A DNA stretch of 64,000 nucleotides from Panax quinquefolius (Eukaryota; Streptophyta; Magnoliopsida; Apiales; Araliaceae), in contig CM035160.1 of assembly GCA_020205615.1 (NCBI GenBank), positions 6,922,437 through 6,986,436 of the forward strand. The letters run 5' to 3'. Position numbers and translations under genes: made by a program. The notes under the pieces were generated by a model. The model ran no database searches, was not told the origin of the DNA, and saw only the letters and a program-made list of their open reading frames with translations. Below are positions 21,961 through 33,600 of the stretch, piece by piece (the stretch's first letter is position 1; every line of letters starts with the position of its first letter).

Positions 21961-24772
21961 CGACGCCCCCAAAATAGGTATACACAACACCCATTCTCGA
22001 AGTCGCCAAATACATGGTAAAATAGTAAACAACTACAACTTTATTATTACAAACACAAGAAATCAACAAGAGTTTGAATACAAATATTATCTTCTGTATA
22101 ATATCTATACTCAAATAAATCCTCATCACATTATCGATTCATTATTTTACAAAATGGTGAGGACTACTAAACAACTCTCTCTAGAATCTTCATTCCATAC
22201 CCCGACTAAGACTGCTACATTCTCGCCTCCCGAGAAGAAAAATGGAACAACAAGGAAAAGGGTGAGCTCAACTAGCCCAAAGAAGAATATTACGACTAAG
22301 ATAATATACAACAAATTATCGTTAGTCTTCAACAGGAAAAATCTGATGTAATACAATAGACAAACAAGTTTCAGATCAATATTCGCAATGAAATAATAAT
22401 TCATGTAAGAGTTACGTAGAGAATGAAATCTACTATAATCTATGAATTTAATAGTTCATCATCAATATTTTATCCTCGTAACATCAATCAATATACATCC
22501 GAATCAAATATTCATCTTCGCACCACAGCCAAAGATATTCATCAATCTCAGGTCATGTTCATCTCAACACTGCTCATCTTCGCACTACAAAAGCAAAGAT
22601 ATTCATCAATCTGGCCATGTTCATTTAAACACCTGCTCATCTTTGCACTACAAAGCCAAAGATATTCTTCAGAAATCATTCATCTTCAGACTACAACGTG
22701 CCAAAGATATTCAATAATATCATCATTTAAGACCGAGGATGATGAAAAATATTTTAAAGAAACGAATCCAAAGGAAACAAAATGACAAGGATTAAGGATT
22801 AAGGATTCGTATTTGGTTTTATCCACGCCCAAAAATACCTCAAAAATAATCATAGTGGTGTAAAATTCAAGAATGATCAAAACATGGATACAATCGAAAG
22901 TTAGTATCCGTATTAGATGTTTTGACAAAAGAAGAAATTTTATTTTTCTATGAATAAGATCAGATACGTGAATAAAGGTCAGATACGTGAATAAAGGCCG
23001 TGATATACGTGAATAGTAACTCCGACACCAAAAGATAGAAATTCCACAAAAACATCTTCACGCTTCATTTAATACTAGAATAAGACTCGTGAATAAGAAT
23101 CGTGAATAAGAATCATTAATAAGAATCGAATAAGAACTCGTGAATAAGAACTCGTGAATAAGAACTCCGATATGAAAAAAGTTCCAAATTTGATAAAACT
23201 TCAGATCAATATTTCAAAGATAATGATATCAAGAAATAATATCATTACAAAAAAATAATATCCCTTACCTCGAAAGATCAAGATTTCTACTTTAATAATA
23301 CCGTATATAAGGTCAAGGAACTTGCACCGCCTAGCAATACTCAAAGTATACTCAAAATACTCACAAGAATACGCCAAAATATCGAGAGAGAAATAGAGAG
23401 AAAACTTCAGCTTCGGTGTGATTTTCAATTCTAACCCAAGACCCTATTTATAGAAAACGCTAGAATACCAAAGTTAAAAATTTAATATAATATTAATATA
23501 ATTATACAAATTTTCCTTAGCCCACCTTTTGGTCAAAACACCAGCCACACATGTTAATGATGTCCAAAAAATACAAAAACGTTTTTCTTAACAAAAATAA
23601 TTTAAACTCCCAAAATCAATTATTTCTGAGCTTCTAACTTCAATAATTCATAATAAATAGCCCTTTCATCAGAAAATTCGAATCTCATGAGTTTTTATAG
23701 GAAATTCAATTTCTCTACAACTTTGCAGAAGAAAGTTTTTCCAAATTCCAAACAAAAATCGACCAAAATCCACAAACCAAGCGATTTTACAAAGTGCTAT
23801 AATCAAATTTCTACCAATAATTGTGTCCACCAACACACAAAACATGTGTTAAACATTTAATGCCACAAAATACTTTCCTCCTCATATACTCATATATCCC
23901 ACATTCATTGTAAAATATCACCAAGTAATATATTATTAAAATAATATATTTAAATGAATTATTTTATCGTAAAAAAGATAAAATATTAATTTTCAAAAAT
24001 TGTCATTTTAAAAATTTTCTCCATCTATATCCACATAAAATCAATATTTTCTCATCATATAAATCAATAATTAATTATTCACAAATAATATTACGTAATC
24101 ACAATATCGACAACCGTGCGCTCCTCAGAAAGAGGGGCTTCCAATAAGAATTTCTTCATCACGCCGCAATTAGACGACCAAACCTCTCCTTGATGTAACT
24201 TTCTAGACATCGCCAATAATGTTATCTAATAATATTATTCAGATAATATGAATTATTGCTTCGATAATGAAAGATACCGTAAATTTACAATTATCAAACA
24301 ACAAAGAATATAAAATATCAACGCAAAGAATTATTAACTCAATAAAATATCGAATAAGAATTATCGTAACCATTATCGAAAGTAAAGGCCTTCACGTAAG
24401 AATCAATAATTGGTGCAATACCGCAAAGCTACCGCTCAACAACGCCAGACAGTGTGTTTTAACCACCGGTATTCCAACAAAGATAATCTAACAACTACGC
24501 CAAGTATTTAAAAACAACTTATATTTGCTGCTTTTCATCCAATCGCTCACATGGGCTCCACACATGGTCATACTACCGCATTTAATATTCCCCGACAAGA
24601 TTTAATATTCCACGACCAAACTAATATTCCCCACAACAATGAATATTTTATAACCACTTGCTTATTTTGAAATATTTGCGATTTAACCCTTAACTATCCA
24701 CATTAATCAAATCAACCCTTACTATTTCAAAATAAAGGAAATTCCTTTTTATTTAAAAAATTTGGTCTTACA
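21961..24772 (-). repeat. A5 shared middle LTR (U3 type beta)
   Basis: 2,812 bp, from TGTAAGACC at 24772 to GGGGGCGTCG at 21961 on the - strand. It is flanked on the left by a primer site and on the right by a polypurine tract, so it is the 5' LTR of A5a and the 3' LTR of A5b at once. TATA box at 23444-23453 (-). It includes short repeats at 22955-23165 and hairpin units at 22510-22725. Open frames inside it (for instance 22423-22785) are products of these repeats, not genes. Confidence 0.88.
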
Positions 24773-26030
24773 ACCTCCTCCTTATGAAATTTCGCCCTCG
24801 AAATCGACGACGTATTCTGTGTTTTCAAAAGATGAGGATACCGCTTTCATTTTCGCTTCCAATTCCTGTGTCATTTCTCTATAAGATGATTCTCCACAAA
24901 ACTTTAACTTGTGGTATAACCTTCAAGTAGGACATGCTCCTTCCTATCCAAAATCTTGACAGTACCTCCTCATACGCGTTAAGTCTTCTATTATCTCGTC
25001 CTGGTTCTAACTCAATAACGTGGTTCGGTCTTTCACATATTTACGAAGTATGAGTACGTGAAACACATTATAACACGAGACATACTTTGAGGTAACGCAA
25101 GTCTATAAGTTACATTTCCTACCTCCTACCAAGAATTTGAAATGGACCAATAAATCGTGGATCGAGCTTTCTCTTCCCAAATCTCAAATCTCTTCCACGG
25201 AGCAACTCGCAACAATACATGATCCCCATATTAAATTCCACGCCCTTTCGATGAAGATCCGTGATAACTCTTTTCACGATCTTGTGCCGCTTGTAGTATA
25301 CGCTTGTCAATCATCATACGCATTAACTCTAGTCCCAACAATGTCAAGCTTCACCCACCTCATCCCAACATATCGAGAAACGACATTTTGTCCATATAAT
25401 GCTTCGAATGGAACCACGCCTATATTTGTTTAATAACTATTGTTGTATGAGAATTCCACCAATGGCAAGTACTTATCCCAACTTCCTTTGAAATCTAGGA
25501 CACGTAGTTTTAATATATCTTCAAGAGTTCGAGTAGTTTTTCATCGCCTCATCCGCTTCGAGGATGGTATGCCAAACCGAATCAGAAATTCGCGCTCCAT
25601 AGCTTTTCACAAACTAACCCAAAATCATGAAGTGAATCTCGGTCACGATCTAAAACTATGGATACCGGCATGCCATGCAATCTCACAATCTCATTTACGT
25701 ATATACGAGAAAGACGCTCAAGGAATAAGTCTCTCAGACGGTAGAAGAAATGAGCAGATTTGGTTAATCTATCAACAATAACCCAAATAAGATTGATGCT
25801 CGAGAAACCGCAGAAGATTAGTAATGAAATTCAGTGGTAATGTGTTCCCACTTCCATTTCAAAATCTCAAGTGGTTGCAACGACCATTAGGTACAAGATG
25901 TCCCGCTTTACACGCTCAAAAGTTAAACACATCGAGATAAACTACGCGATCTCTCTCCTCATATCGCTTCCACCAAAATGTATGTCAAGATCACGATACA
26001 TTTTAAGTACTTCCGTGATGGATCGCAAAT
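24773..26030 (-). pseudogene. A5b integrase and pol C-terminal tail
   Basis: Close copy of 18057-19340. On the - strand: zinc domain and CLT motif (25890-26010), catalytic core with DRDP near 25630-25660, and the C-terminal stretch KGVEFNMG...RFGKRKLDPRFIGPF, open at 25119-25310. That frame is better preserved than in A5a and shows the integrase GPF-type motif of plant chromoviruses. The polypurine tract is at 24773-24790. Confidence 0.72.
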
Positions 26031-26780
26031 GGTGTATCAGTGTGCCTCCATCATAATCTTGTTCTTCAAATCGTAGTCGTTAGAACACAAAGTCTAGAGT
26101 GGACTCAAGTATTCCTTCTTCATCAATTCTCGCCCTAATAGCCCTTCAGATTTCTTCAAGATCATATCCGGCCTGCGTGGCTCGAGCAACCTTAACTTTT
26201 TCTATTAAAGTCGGGCTCTACGCGATACTTGACATCATCGCACTGCTCCTCAAGATATGATCTTCTACTCAACGCGCGCCCACCACGCTCGCTTTCCAAG
26301 ATGGTATGGTTAAATATGTGCGAAATGAGTCGCCTCGAGCTCTTGGAAAATCTTCTCGCATTCCTCGCCCATACGAATTTTGTATCTTTTCGAGTCACCT
26401 GTTAATCTGAGTAAATATTCGAGAATATCCTTCAACTAATCTCCGATAATAACCAACTAAGCTTCTGTAAAGCTTACGATTTCGATTATCGACTTAGGTC
26501 GCTTTCTAAATCGTGACTCATATCCCAATCTTGATAAGACGCTACAATGACACCTACACGCTTTTTACTATCGCATCTAATATAACGCCCCCTACAGAGT
26601 TCTCGCTTAGGTGAATTCCACAAAGGAAGTCACAAGATAAAGGCTCAGTACCAAATTTATAGTTGAATTTTAACTCCTCAAGTTCAATAGAGCTATTCGA
26701 CATGAGATTTTAGAAATGAGTTTTGTACCGGTTCAAAGTCGATACAAAATTTAATATCGTGCTTTGGGAGTAAGCCAAGA
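26031..26780 (-). pseudogene. A5b RNase H, RT-palm replacement and RT stub
   Basis: Same arrangement as in A5a. RNase H remnants lie at 26040-26400 (open 26192-26398 with MTRKDTKFVWARNARRFSK). The ~170-bp replacement segment is at about 26510-26680 and the RT start at 26690-26770. There is no catalytic FIDD box. Sharing this replacement with A5a, A2 and A6 argues for one common ancestor rather than repeated loss. Confidence 0.74.
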
Positions 26781-27600
26781 AATTCTTCGTAAAATACGCC
26801 AGAAAAAATCAATAACAACAAGAATATTATTCAAATCATGTGTCTTTATTCAAATCCATAATACGGACTAAGAAAATTACATCCGTAATAAACGAATGAC
26901 TTTCATGGCTTGATATGAAAATGTTTGACTACAATGGTTCGATTGCTTGAATTCAATAACAAAGTTGTTTAGGAATATGAAAACTAACAACCTTTTAAAA
27001 TAATCAATTTTGGCAATGATGAGAAGTTAACCTTAAAATCACATCAAAAACAAATATCTCTATAAAATAAGGTTACTGTGTAATGTGATAAAGGCAAACC
27101 TCGAATCAAGCAAGATTTATAAACAAAGGACGGATGAAAGTTTCTCCTAACCTGAGTTTCCACAGATAGTCAAAGTCTAATTTCTCCTGAGTCAAGTTTA
27201 AACGCTGAAAGTAAAGTAGTAAGAGAGATAAAAGAATGGGTAGAACCGATATCTAGAAGGTATATACTTCGTAAGAATTTATAATCGATTAACCTGTGCT
27301 AACTTCGCTCGTTCTCAGCATTTTGACCCCACGACAAACGCTTCTTCCCGAAATTGTTGACTTTCGATTTTTCTCGGGATAGCTTTTCGAGTCACCGTCC
27401 CCATCAACTAGGTTTCGCCATCGCATAATCTCGAAGCGATATGTCCTTCCTTTCCACAACTATAGCATACCTTAAACTGCTCAGGGCTTAATGATATGTC
27501 CCTCTTCCCGCATTTGTAACATACGACCGTGGTCGCTTCTCCTCCCTTAAAACTAGTTGCACAAAGGCCGACGCCTTCATACGGTCGTTGTTGGTCTTCT
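26781..27600 (-). pseudogene. A5b protease and gag C-terminal end (truncated)
   Basis: The protease lies at about 26790-27300. The nucleocapsid end of gag is open at 27408-27614 on the - strand and shows two knuckles in tandem: CYKCGKRDIS (first, damaged by one base) and CYSCGKEGHIA at 27424-27467. Gag stops at about 27600, where the sequence switches to a stub of another A LTR; the capsid part is missing. Confidence 0.7.
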
Positions 27601-27602
27601 TG

Positions 27603-27817
27603 ATGGGCCCACACATCGCGCTATTCTACGCATTTAATATTCCCTTTACAAAGATTTAATATCCATTGACCAAACGAATATTCTCGATAACAATGAATAT
27701 TTATAACCAAATTTTTTATTTTGAAATTTTTATGATTATTTCTTAACCTTAATTCATTTTCAAATTATTAATACTATTTTGAAGTCAATTTTTAAGGAAA
27801 TTTTTTTTATTTAAAAT
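27603..27817 (-). repeat. Stub of an A LTR start
   Basis: About 215 bp matching the first part of family A LTRs in inverse orientation (GATGGGCCCACACAT, then ATTTAATATTCCC, then AAGGAAATT...TTTATTTAAAA). It is more diverged than its neighbours. The last ~15 bp of the LTR tip are lost at the join with the B LTR at 27818, giving a head-to-head junction. Confidence 0.72.
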
Positions 27818-30208
27818 TGAGACCCCGATTTTATCAATAAAGATTTAAATTTTGTCAAAATAATTTTTAATATTATGGTGTGAATTTAAGATAATATTAT
27901 ATAGTGTAGGGTAGTATTTATAAATTTTGCAAAGTATGCAAGTGGTTATATTATATTCGATCGGCTCAGGAATATTCTTGCTTAGCAGGAATATTCGCAT
28001 AACTACCAATCATCAGGTGGACCCCATTAATGTAATTATTGCTTGATCGAGAAAACGAAAAAAATTTTTTATCAAATAACTACGAAGTTTTACCGCGGTT
28101 ACCGCTGAACTACTCTCTAGTAGTAAAAGTACAAAGAATACGTGGGTCGCATAAGAAGACACCAGATTGATTATCGATGCTTATGCGAGAAGTCACCACT
28201 TGATTCCATTATCACGATTAATAATATGAATTATTATAATGATAATGACGCTTTTGTTTTATTCAGATTATTAACGTAATAAAATGTAAACATCTTTTAT
28301 ATAAAATAGTAATACTTTATTAAAGTTATTCTATAAATAATAATATATTATATTTTATTACGATAAGGTCAGCATAAGTTTTTTGCATAAGATAAGTTTT
28401 GTATAAGATTGCATAAAGTTTTTGATAAGTAAAATGTTTTTATATAAATAGAATATATTATATTTTATTTAAAAGATTTTTCTTTAAATACGGACCGCCG
28501 ATTAAAGTAAATCAATCTGACCGCTCATGGATTAGTTACTACGCATTCCATTTTCCTATAAATAAGCTCATTCCTTCATTATTTTCTTACTTAATTCATC
28601 AAACTCTGTAGAGAGAAATTATAGAGAGAAGCTATATAGAGAGAAAATTATAGTAGCAAGAAGAAGAGTATTCTCTACTTCACTACTTCACTACTTCTAT
28701 ATTCAGCTTTACTAGTGTGTGTTTATTCTTCTTCAAGAGAACTTCATATTCCATTCATTATTATTCTGCTGAATAACTCGTAAAAGTGGCATACCCTATA
28801 CATAACCTCAGATACGCCAGATACCCTATACTTGGTGAAATCCTTATGTTATTCCATCGCTTATTATTCTCATTGAATAACTCAGATACGCTGCTTACCC
28901 TATACTTGGTGACATTCTTCTATTATTCTCTTGAACATCCTGTCTCGTTTTTTTACCGACCGGTTCCGCTTTTTATTATTCTCGCTGAACATCCTCGTCA
29001 GCAGTTTTACACCGACCGGTTCCGCTTTTTATCATTCTCGCTGAATATCCTATCTCGTGTTTTTACACCGGACCGGTTCCATCTTTATTATTCTCGTTGA
29101 ACATCCTCGCTTGCAGAATTTCACCCCGACCGTTCCGTTATTATTATTCTGCTTGAATAACCTCGCCTCATGCGGTACCGCATGCACGGTGATTTCTTTT
29201 GTTATTCCATTCTTTATTATACCCAAATGGTTAAAACTTCACTTCTATACTCCATGAAATTAGTAGAATATCCTCGATATTCATGCTTTCATCCAAAGAT
29301 CTTTCACGGAAATATTCTTCCGATCATTCTTGAATTTTACTCTACGTAAACAAAGATTATGTCGATAATTGACGTTAATAATTCATGGATTAAATAATTT
29401 TGAACTTGTTTTATCAATTATTATGTCATCATCATCATCCTCATGTTATATTATGTTATCTTCGCTTACGCAGCATAGATGAACTTAGTATGATTACGAC
29501 TGTGATCATTCTAGATAATCACGACTGATATAAATGATGTGACAAAAGTCCTCAAAGGGTCTGTAATGCAAAGTGATGGATAGTTTTTGGTATGATTACG
29601 ACTGTGGGTGATTCTTAGATAGTCACGACCATCGATAATTTGATGAAAATCCTCGACCGTGGTACAGTGGATGATTAGATGTGGTGGTTTATTTATTGTC
29701 GAGTCTCAAATATAAAAATTGATGAAAACCTTTAAAACCTAAAAGATAGTAGATTTTATTCTCTACTCGACTTTTTTAATGGATCGCTTATTCCACCGCA
29801 GCTAAAACCGGTTGTTTATCAGATTTTATCGCTTAACATCATTGGCTAAATGATAATTTATTCTCGCATTATCTTAGTCATAATATTTCATCGGGCTAGT
29901 TGAGCTCACCTTTTTCTTTCACCGTTTCTTCGTGAAATGAGAACATAGCCGGGACGAAGCCTGGGAACGGGTAATGGTCCGTAGGATAAGATTAGTAGTC
30001 CCTCACTATTCTCGTGAAATAAGTGTGATAATAGTTGTAATGAGGACTCTTTCGAGTTTGTATAATATCTAGTAGACAATATTTGTATTCAAACTCACGC
30101 TTTATGTCGATTGCATACCGCTTATATTAGTAAGTCAGATTTGAATTTATGTACCATGTAAGTGGCGACCCAAGACGGGTGACGATACCTAATTTTGGGG
30201 GCGCCACA
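27818..30208 (+). repeat. B 5' LTR
   Basis: 2,391 bp from TGAGACCCCG to GCGCCACA. It contains a TATA box at 28556 (CTATAAATAAG), an array of 56-57-bp units carrying GACCGGTTCCG (28880-29170), hairpin-type units at 29455-29670 and the stretch GTTGAGCTCACC shared with family A. Open frames over the unit array (28786-29100, 29057-29257) are repeat artefacts. Confidence 0.87.
28880..29170 (+). repeat. Tandem array of 56-57-bp units in B 5' LTR
   Basis: Units of the form TTATTATTCTCGCTGAACAT + CCTCG + T-rich + ACACCGACCGGTTCCGC repeat about five times; GACCGGTTCC recurs at 28958, 29014 and 29071. The same array is in the 3' LTR (35160-35410) and, inverted, at 52240-52600. It lies downstream of the TATA box, in the transcribed leader. 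Confidence 0.82.
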
Positions 30209-30210
30209 AC

Positions 30211-30228
30211 TTGGTATCGTAGCTTAGG
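30211..30228 (+). other. B primer-binding site
   Basis: TTGGTATCGTAGCTTAGG directly after the B LTR; the tRNA-iMet match is broken only at CAG, which reads CGT. Confidence 0.76.
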
Positions 30229-30249
30229 ATACGATCCCCGCTAAGATGT

Positions 30250-30840
30250 GAGAATAGAACTAGGAGGGGAGAGACGGGAATTCTTCGCTAGTATTTAACC
30301 TACCTAAGTTTATTTGGTATTTATTTGGCTCACGTAGTATAGTGATAATACGTGATATGTTAATTAACCCATGTTTTGTGACAAAGATTTGAAAATGACA
30401 TCCAAAATATCGAGATAAGCAATGAAGCACATGAGAGTGTTGATTCACCAAACAAAAGGTAATGACCAACAACACGATAATAATCATACCGGGCAACGGC
30501 CATCTAACAATGATAACCATCGGGGAAAATTATCATGTCAAGAATGGTAACCATTTCTGCGGTAATCATGGCAAAGATAATAAGAATGGACATTTCAAGA
30601 AGAGAGGGTCAACAACGACGTGAAGACGCTTTGATTAATCAAAGACCGCTTCAAAGTCAAGTCCAACGACCACCGGTCAGATGTTTCAAATGCGACAGAG
30701 GGACACATCCGTCTAAACCGACACGCAAAGAATCCAAAGCGTGTTTTAATTGAAGAGAAGGTCACTTAGCTCGATTTTGTCGTATGGTGAAGTCAAGTCC
30801 AAAAGATAGTGATGCCAAAGGATGTCCTGCAACGGTTTAA
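30250..30840 (+). pseudogene. B gag, reduced, with two zinc knuckles
   Basis: The gag region is only about 590 bp, much shorter than A gag (about 1.2 kb); the capsid part is mostly gone. A basic stretch (ISRREGQQRREDALI, open at 30535-30753) leads to two knuckles. The first reads RCFKCDRGTHPSK (about 30681-30719). The second reads CFN-stop-REGHLARFC (30742-30780), where the second cysteine codon is TGA at 30751. It would bind element RNA if restored. Confidence 0.68.
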
Positions 30841-31610
30841 GAGAGAGCGCTTTTTTTCTCGTGACGAGTTAAAATTATCACGTAAGTTAATCATAAGCTC
30901 ATAAGTCTATATCGTATTCGATACCGGCTCTACCTTACCCATTATTTTATCTCTCTCTTTCTTATGCTCAACGCTTAAATTTGACTCCTGAGAAATTGAC
31001 TTTGATTTATCTGGTCAAAACTTAGTTGGAGAGAAACCTTCACTACTCCACTCGCTTATTAAATCTTGTTTGATTCAAATAAACACTTTCACGCTACTTC
31101 GCCGATCTTATCTCTTTTTGAAAATACTTGCCTTTGATGGTATTTTAGAATCAATTGGTTAACTACTCATCATTCTTTTCGTAAGGTTGTTAGCTTTTTA
31201 TATTCCTAACCAACCTCATTATACTTAATTCAAAGTAACCAAACCCTAAAGTTAATCATCATATATCAAGCCATAAGTAAAGAGCCCCGAACCTTTCGTT
31301 GTTGACTTCCTCAGTGGAATGCACCGGGCCGACTTTCTCAGAGGCGCACATCGTGAATGAAGATGGCAAGTTTATAGGTATCATTGTGAGGTGCTATCTA
31401 GGTTAAGGATGTAAGTCACAATTGGTATCAATGTGACGATTATCCAAGTCTTGGATGAGAGTCACAGCTTTGAATGATATTTCTATTATTAATAAATTTC
31501 TCGACGATTCTTGAAGACTTCTAGCCTACTTAGAGCGTGAAATCGAATTTTGTATCGAATTCAAAGATAAAAACCCATTTCTTAAACCTCAAATATTTCT
31601 TCAACTAAAA
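30841..31610 (+). pseudogene. B protease and pre-RT region
   Basis: VFDTGST at 30914-30934 is an intact aspartic-protease D-T-G active site, the only one in the window. LKF and EKLTL-like sequence follows as in family A. From 31275 to 31460 lies a block like the A-family RT-palm replacement (TTGTTGACTTCCTCAGTGGA ...). The pre-RT motif IEFCIEFKDKNPFLKP is at about 31535-31585. Pol homology stops at about 31610, just before the RT fingers. Confidence 0.68.
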
Positions 31611-31614
31611 GGAT

Positions 31615-32720
31615 CTGCTTACGTGGTTTATGATGAAAGTCATAATAAAAGCATTGACTAATGAAAATCATGGGTATATGAAGTATTAGTAAGTTTTATG
31701 ATGAGTTATGTTGGTTAGTATGTGAAAACATGAAAGTTTCTTAGAAATCACAAAGAGTTGAAAATCGATTTTGGTGAAAAACGAATATGAAATTCAATCG
31801 ACCATATCTCCTATTATATTTTGAATTTTTGAATGTGGTCAAGTCCTAGAGTTAGATCTATGAGTTACCTAACTAATCCAAGTGGAATTACTGGAAAAGG
31901 TGTTGTAGATTTTTGTGTGGACTGATTTTAGCAAAGGAGAGGCCAAAGCTGTAAAACCCGAAAATGCTTCCTCGCCCAAACTTTTAGAGGGCTGTTTCGG
32001 CCACTTAAATTATGAGAAAAATTCTGGCCTTTTGGGACATGAAGGTATATGGTATAAAGTACCTCCTGTCCAAAAATGAGCTCATTCTCGACTTAAAATG
32101 AGCAAGTTATGACTATTTCAATATTTAGGTTTTTCCGATTTAAAACGCTATAACCGAGTTCTATAACTCCGATGACCATGAAATTTAAACTAGAAGCTCA
32201 CGTTAACATGTGTAAGGTCCTGCCAAGATTTGGGAATTTTTGAGTTAAACTTGAGGTAGCTAATTTCTTAAGGAATTAATTAGAAATTGATTTTTGAAAA
32301 TAGTAAATGAATTTTAAAAATTCGAGAAAATATATTTTCATTATGGGACTATATTATGCTAAATCCCAGAAAAGAAATATTTTTGGGACTGATTTGGTAT
32401 TTTTCATGAAAATAGTTTAGTTACTTAACATACGAGTTAAATATGCTATGTGAAGTAACAAAGTCAAAAATAGGATTTTATGGCTGTAGAATCCTATATA
32501 TAGTATATGCATATTTTTTTTATGAGGATTTGATAATTGGTGATGATATTTTATGAGTATGGCATTTTTGAATGATTAAATGCATTATATGGTAAAGCGT
32601 AAACAATTAAGATAAATTGTTTATAAATTTAAGAAGTGATTAAAATATTGTTATAATATTAATGATATTAGATTATGAGATTATTAAGTGATTGATAACA
32701 TGGGGATATTCTTGAACCTC
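31615..32720 (+). other. Unassigned AT-rich block inside B
   Basis: About 1.1 kb with no long frame, unlike any other part of the window. Its style (CGACCATATCTCCTATTATA, TTCTATAACTCCGATGACCA) recalls LTR sequence of large plant gypsy elements, and TATATATAGTATATGC near 32500 could be a promoter box. It may be the front of a different LTR, joined to the B-like sequence that follows. I cannot place its ends. Confidence 0.45.
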
Positions 32721-32924
32721 GGATAAATTATATTATAAATGTTTAATATTTATCCTTTATCTCATTCGATCGATTCTTTATATCATTATCCTCACGCTTA
32801 TATTACGCTGAAAGTCATCTCGTATCAGAAAAGATAGATGGACTTGGTATGATTATGACTGTGATTGTTCTTAATCATAACCAGAATCATAACACAATTA
32901 TTTCGAAAACATAATTATGGTCGA

Positions 32925-33600
32925 TATTTAAATGAATACACAATTATCTTCGCAGAAGGCATGGATAATTTGTGGTCGCGATACTAATGAATACACAATT
33001 ATCTTCGTCAGAAGGTATGGATAATTTGTGGTCGTGATACTAATGAATACACAATTATCTTCGCCGTAGTACATGGATAATTTGTGGTCGGATACTAATA
33101 CTAATGAATACACAATTATTCGCGCCGTAGTATGGATAATTTGTGGTCGTGATACTAATGAATACACAATTATCTTCGTCGAAGTGTATGGATAATTTGT
33201 GGTCGTGATACTAATGAATACACAATTATCTTCGGGTCGAAGGTATGGATAATTTGTCGTGATACTAATGATAATTTTCGCCGTAGTATAATTAATCGAA
33301 TACACACAATTATCTTCGCCGAAAGTATGGATAATTTGTGGTCGTCGATACTAATGAATACACAATTATCTTCGCCGTAGTGGTATTATAATTTGTGGTC
33401 GTGATACTAATGAATACACAATTATTCGTCAGAAGTAATGGATATATTTGTGGTCGGATACTAATGAATACACAATTATCTTCGCCGTAGTGCATGGATA
33501 ATTTGTGGTCGTGATACTAATGAATACACAATTATCTTCGTCAGTAGTGTATGGATAATTCGTGGTCGTGATACTAATGAATATCCTCGCCCCAAGAATG
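32925..33600 (+). repeat. Amplified tandem array of ~50-60-bp hairpin units
   Basis: About 12 units, each TAATGAATACAC + AATTATC + a TTCGCCGTAGTATG-like loop + GATAATT + TGTGGTCGTGATAC. Unit starts lie near 32930, 32987, 33043, 33104, 33159, 33211, 33297, 33352, 33410, 33461, 33521 and 33569. Each holds an inverted repeat AATTATC/GATAATT, for example 33053-33059 with 33076-33082; counting a bulged base, the stem extends to CACAAATTATC. A single diverged unit occurs inverted at about 51720-51790. The - strand frames over the array are artefacts. Confidence 0.88.

Larger units (their letters stand above)
15253..27600 (-). mobile_element. Gypsy tandem A5: LTR-internal-LTR-internal
   Basis: Read on the - strand: gag and pol (27600-24773), LTR (24772-21961), gag and pol (21960-18057), LTR (18056-15253). 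The middle LTR serves as 3' LTR of the right unit (A5b) and 5' LTR of the left unit (A5a). The two internal regions match closely, including the same RT-palm replacement. Such arrays arise by unequal recombination between LTRs. The right unit is cut inside gag at about 27600. Confidence 0.83.

Noticed and set aside
22423..22785. 120-codon frame in the A5 middle LTR, and similar frames at 50505-50934, 56044-56302 and 63640-63843
   Set aside because: All lie over the hairpin-unit block of A LTRs, on either strand, and show only repeat-derived peptides.
28786..29257. Frames of 104 and 66 codons with repeated hydrophobic stretches resembling membrane segments
   Set aside because: They translate the 56-57-bp unit array of the B LTR; the equivalent in the other LTR is broken differently.
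32928..33495. Long - strand frames of 125 and 61 codons with regular YSLVS and TTNYPY repeats
   Set aside because: They are produced by the tandem hairpin-unit array; the unit repeats in sequence, not as a protein, and indels change frame between units.
32925..33600. CRISPR-like array
   Set aside because: Units are contiguous, with no distinct unique spacers of constant length, and this is plant retrotransposon DNA.
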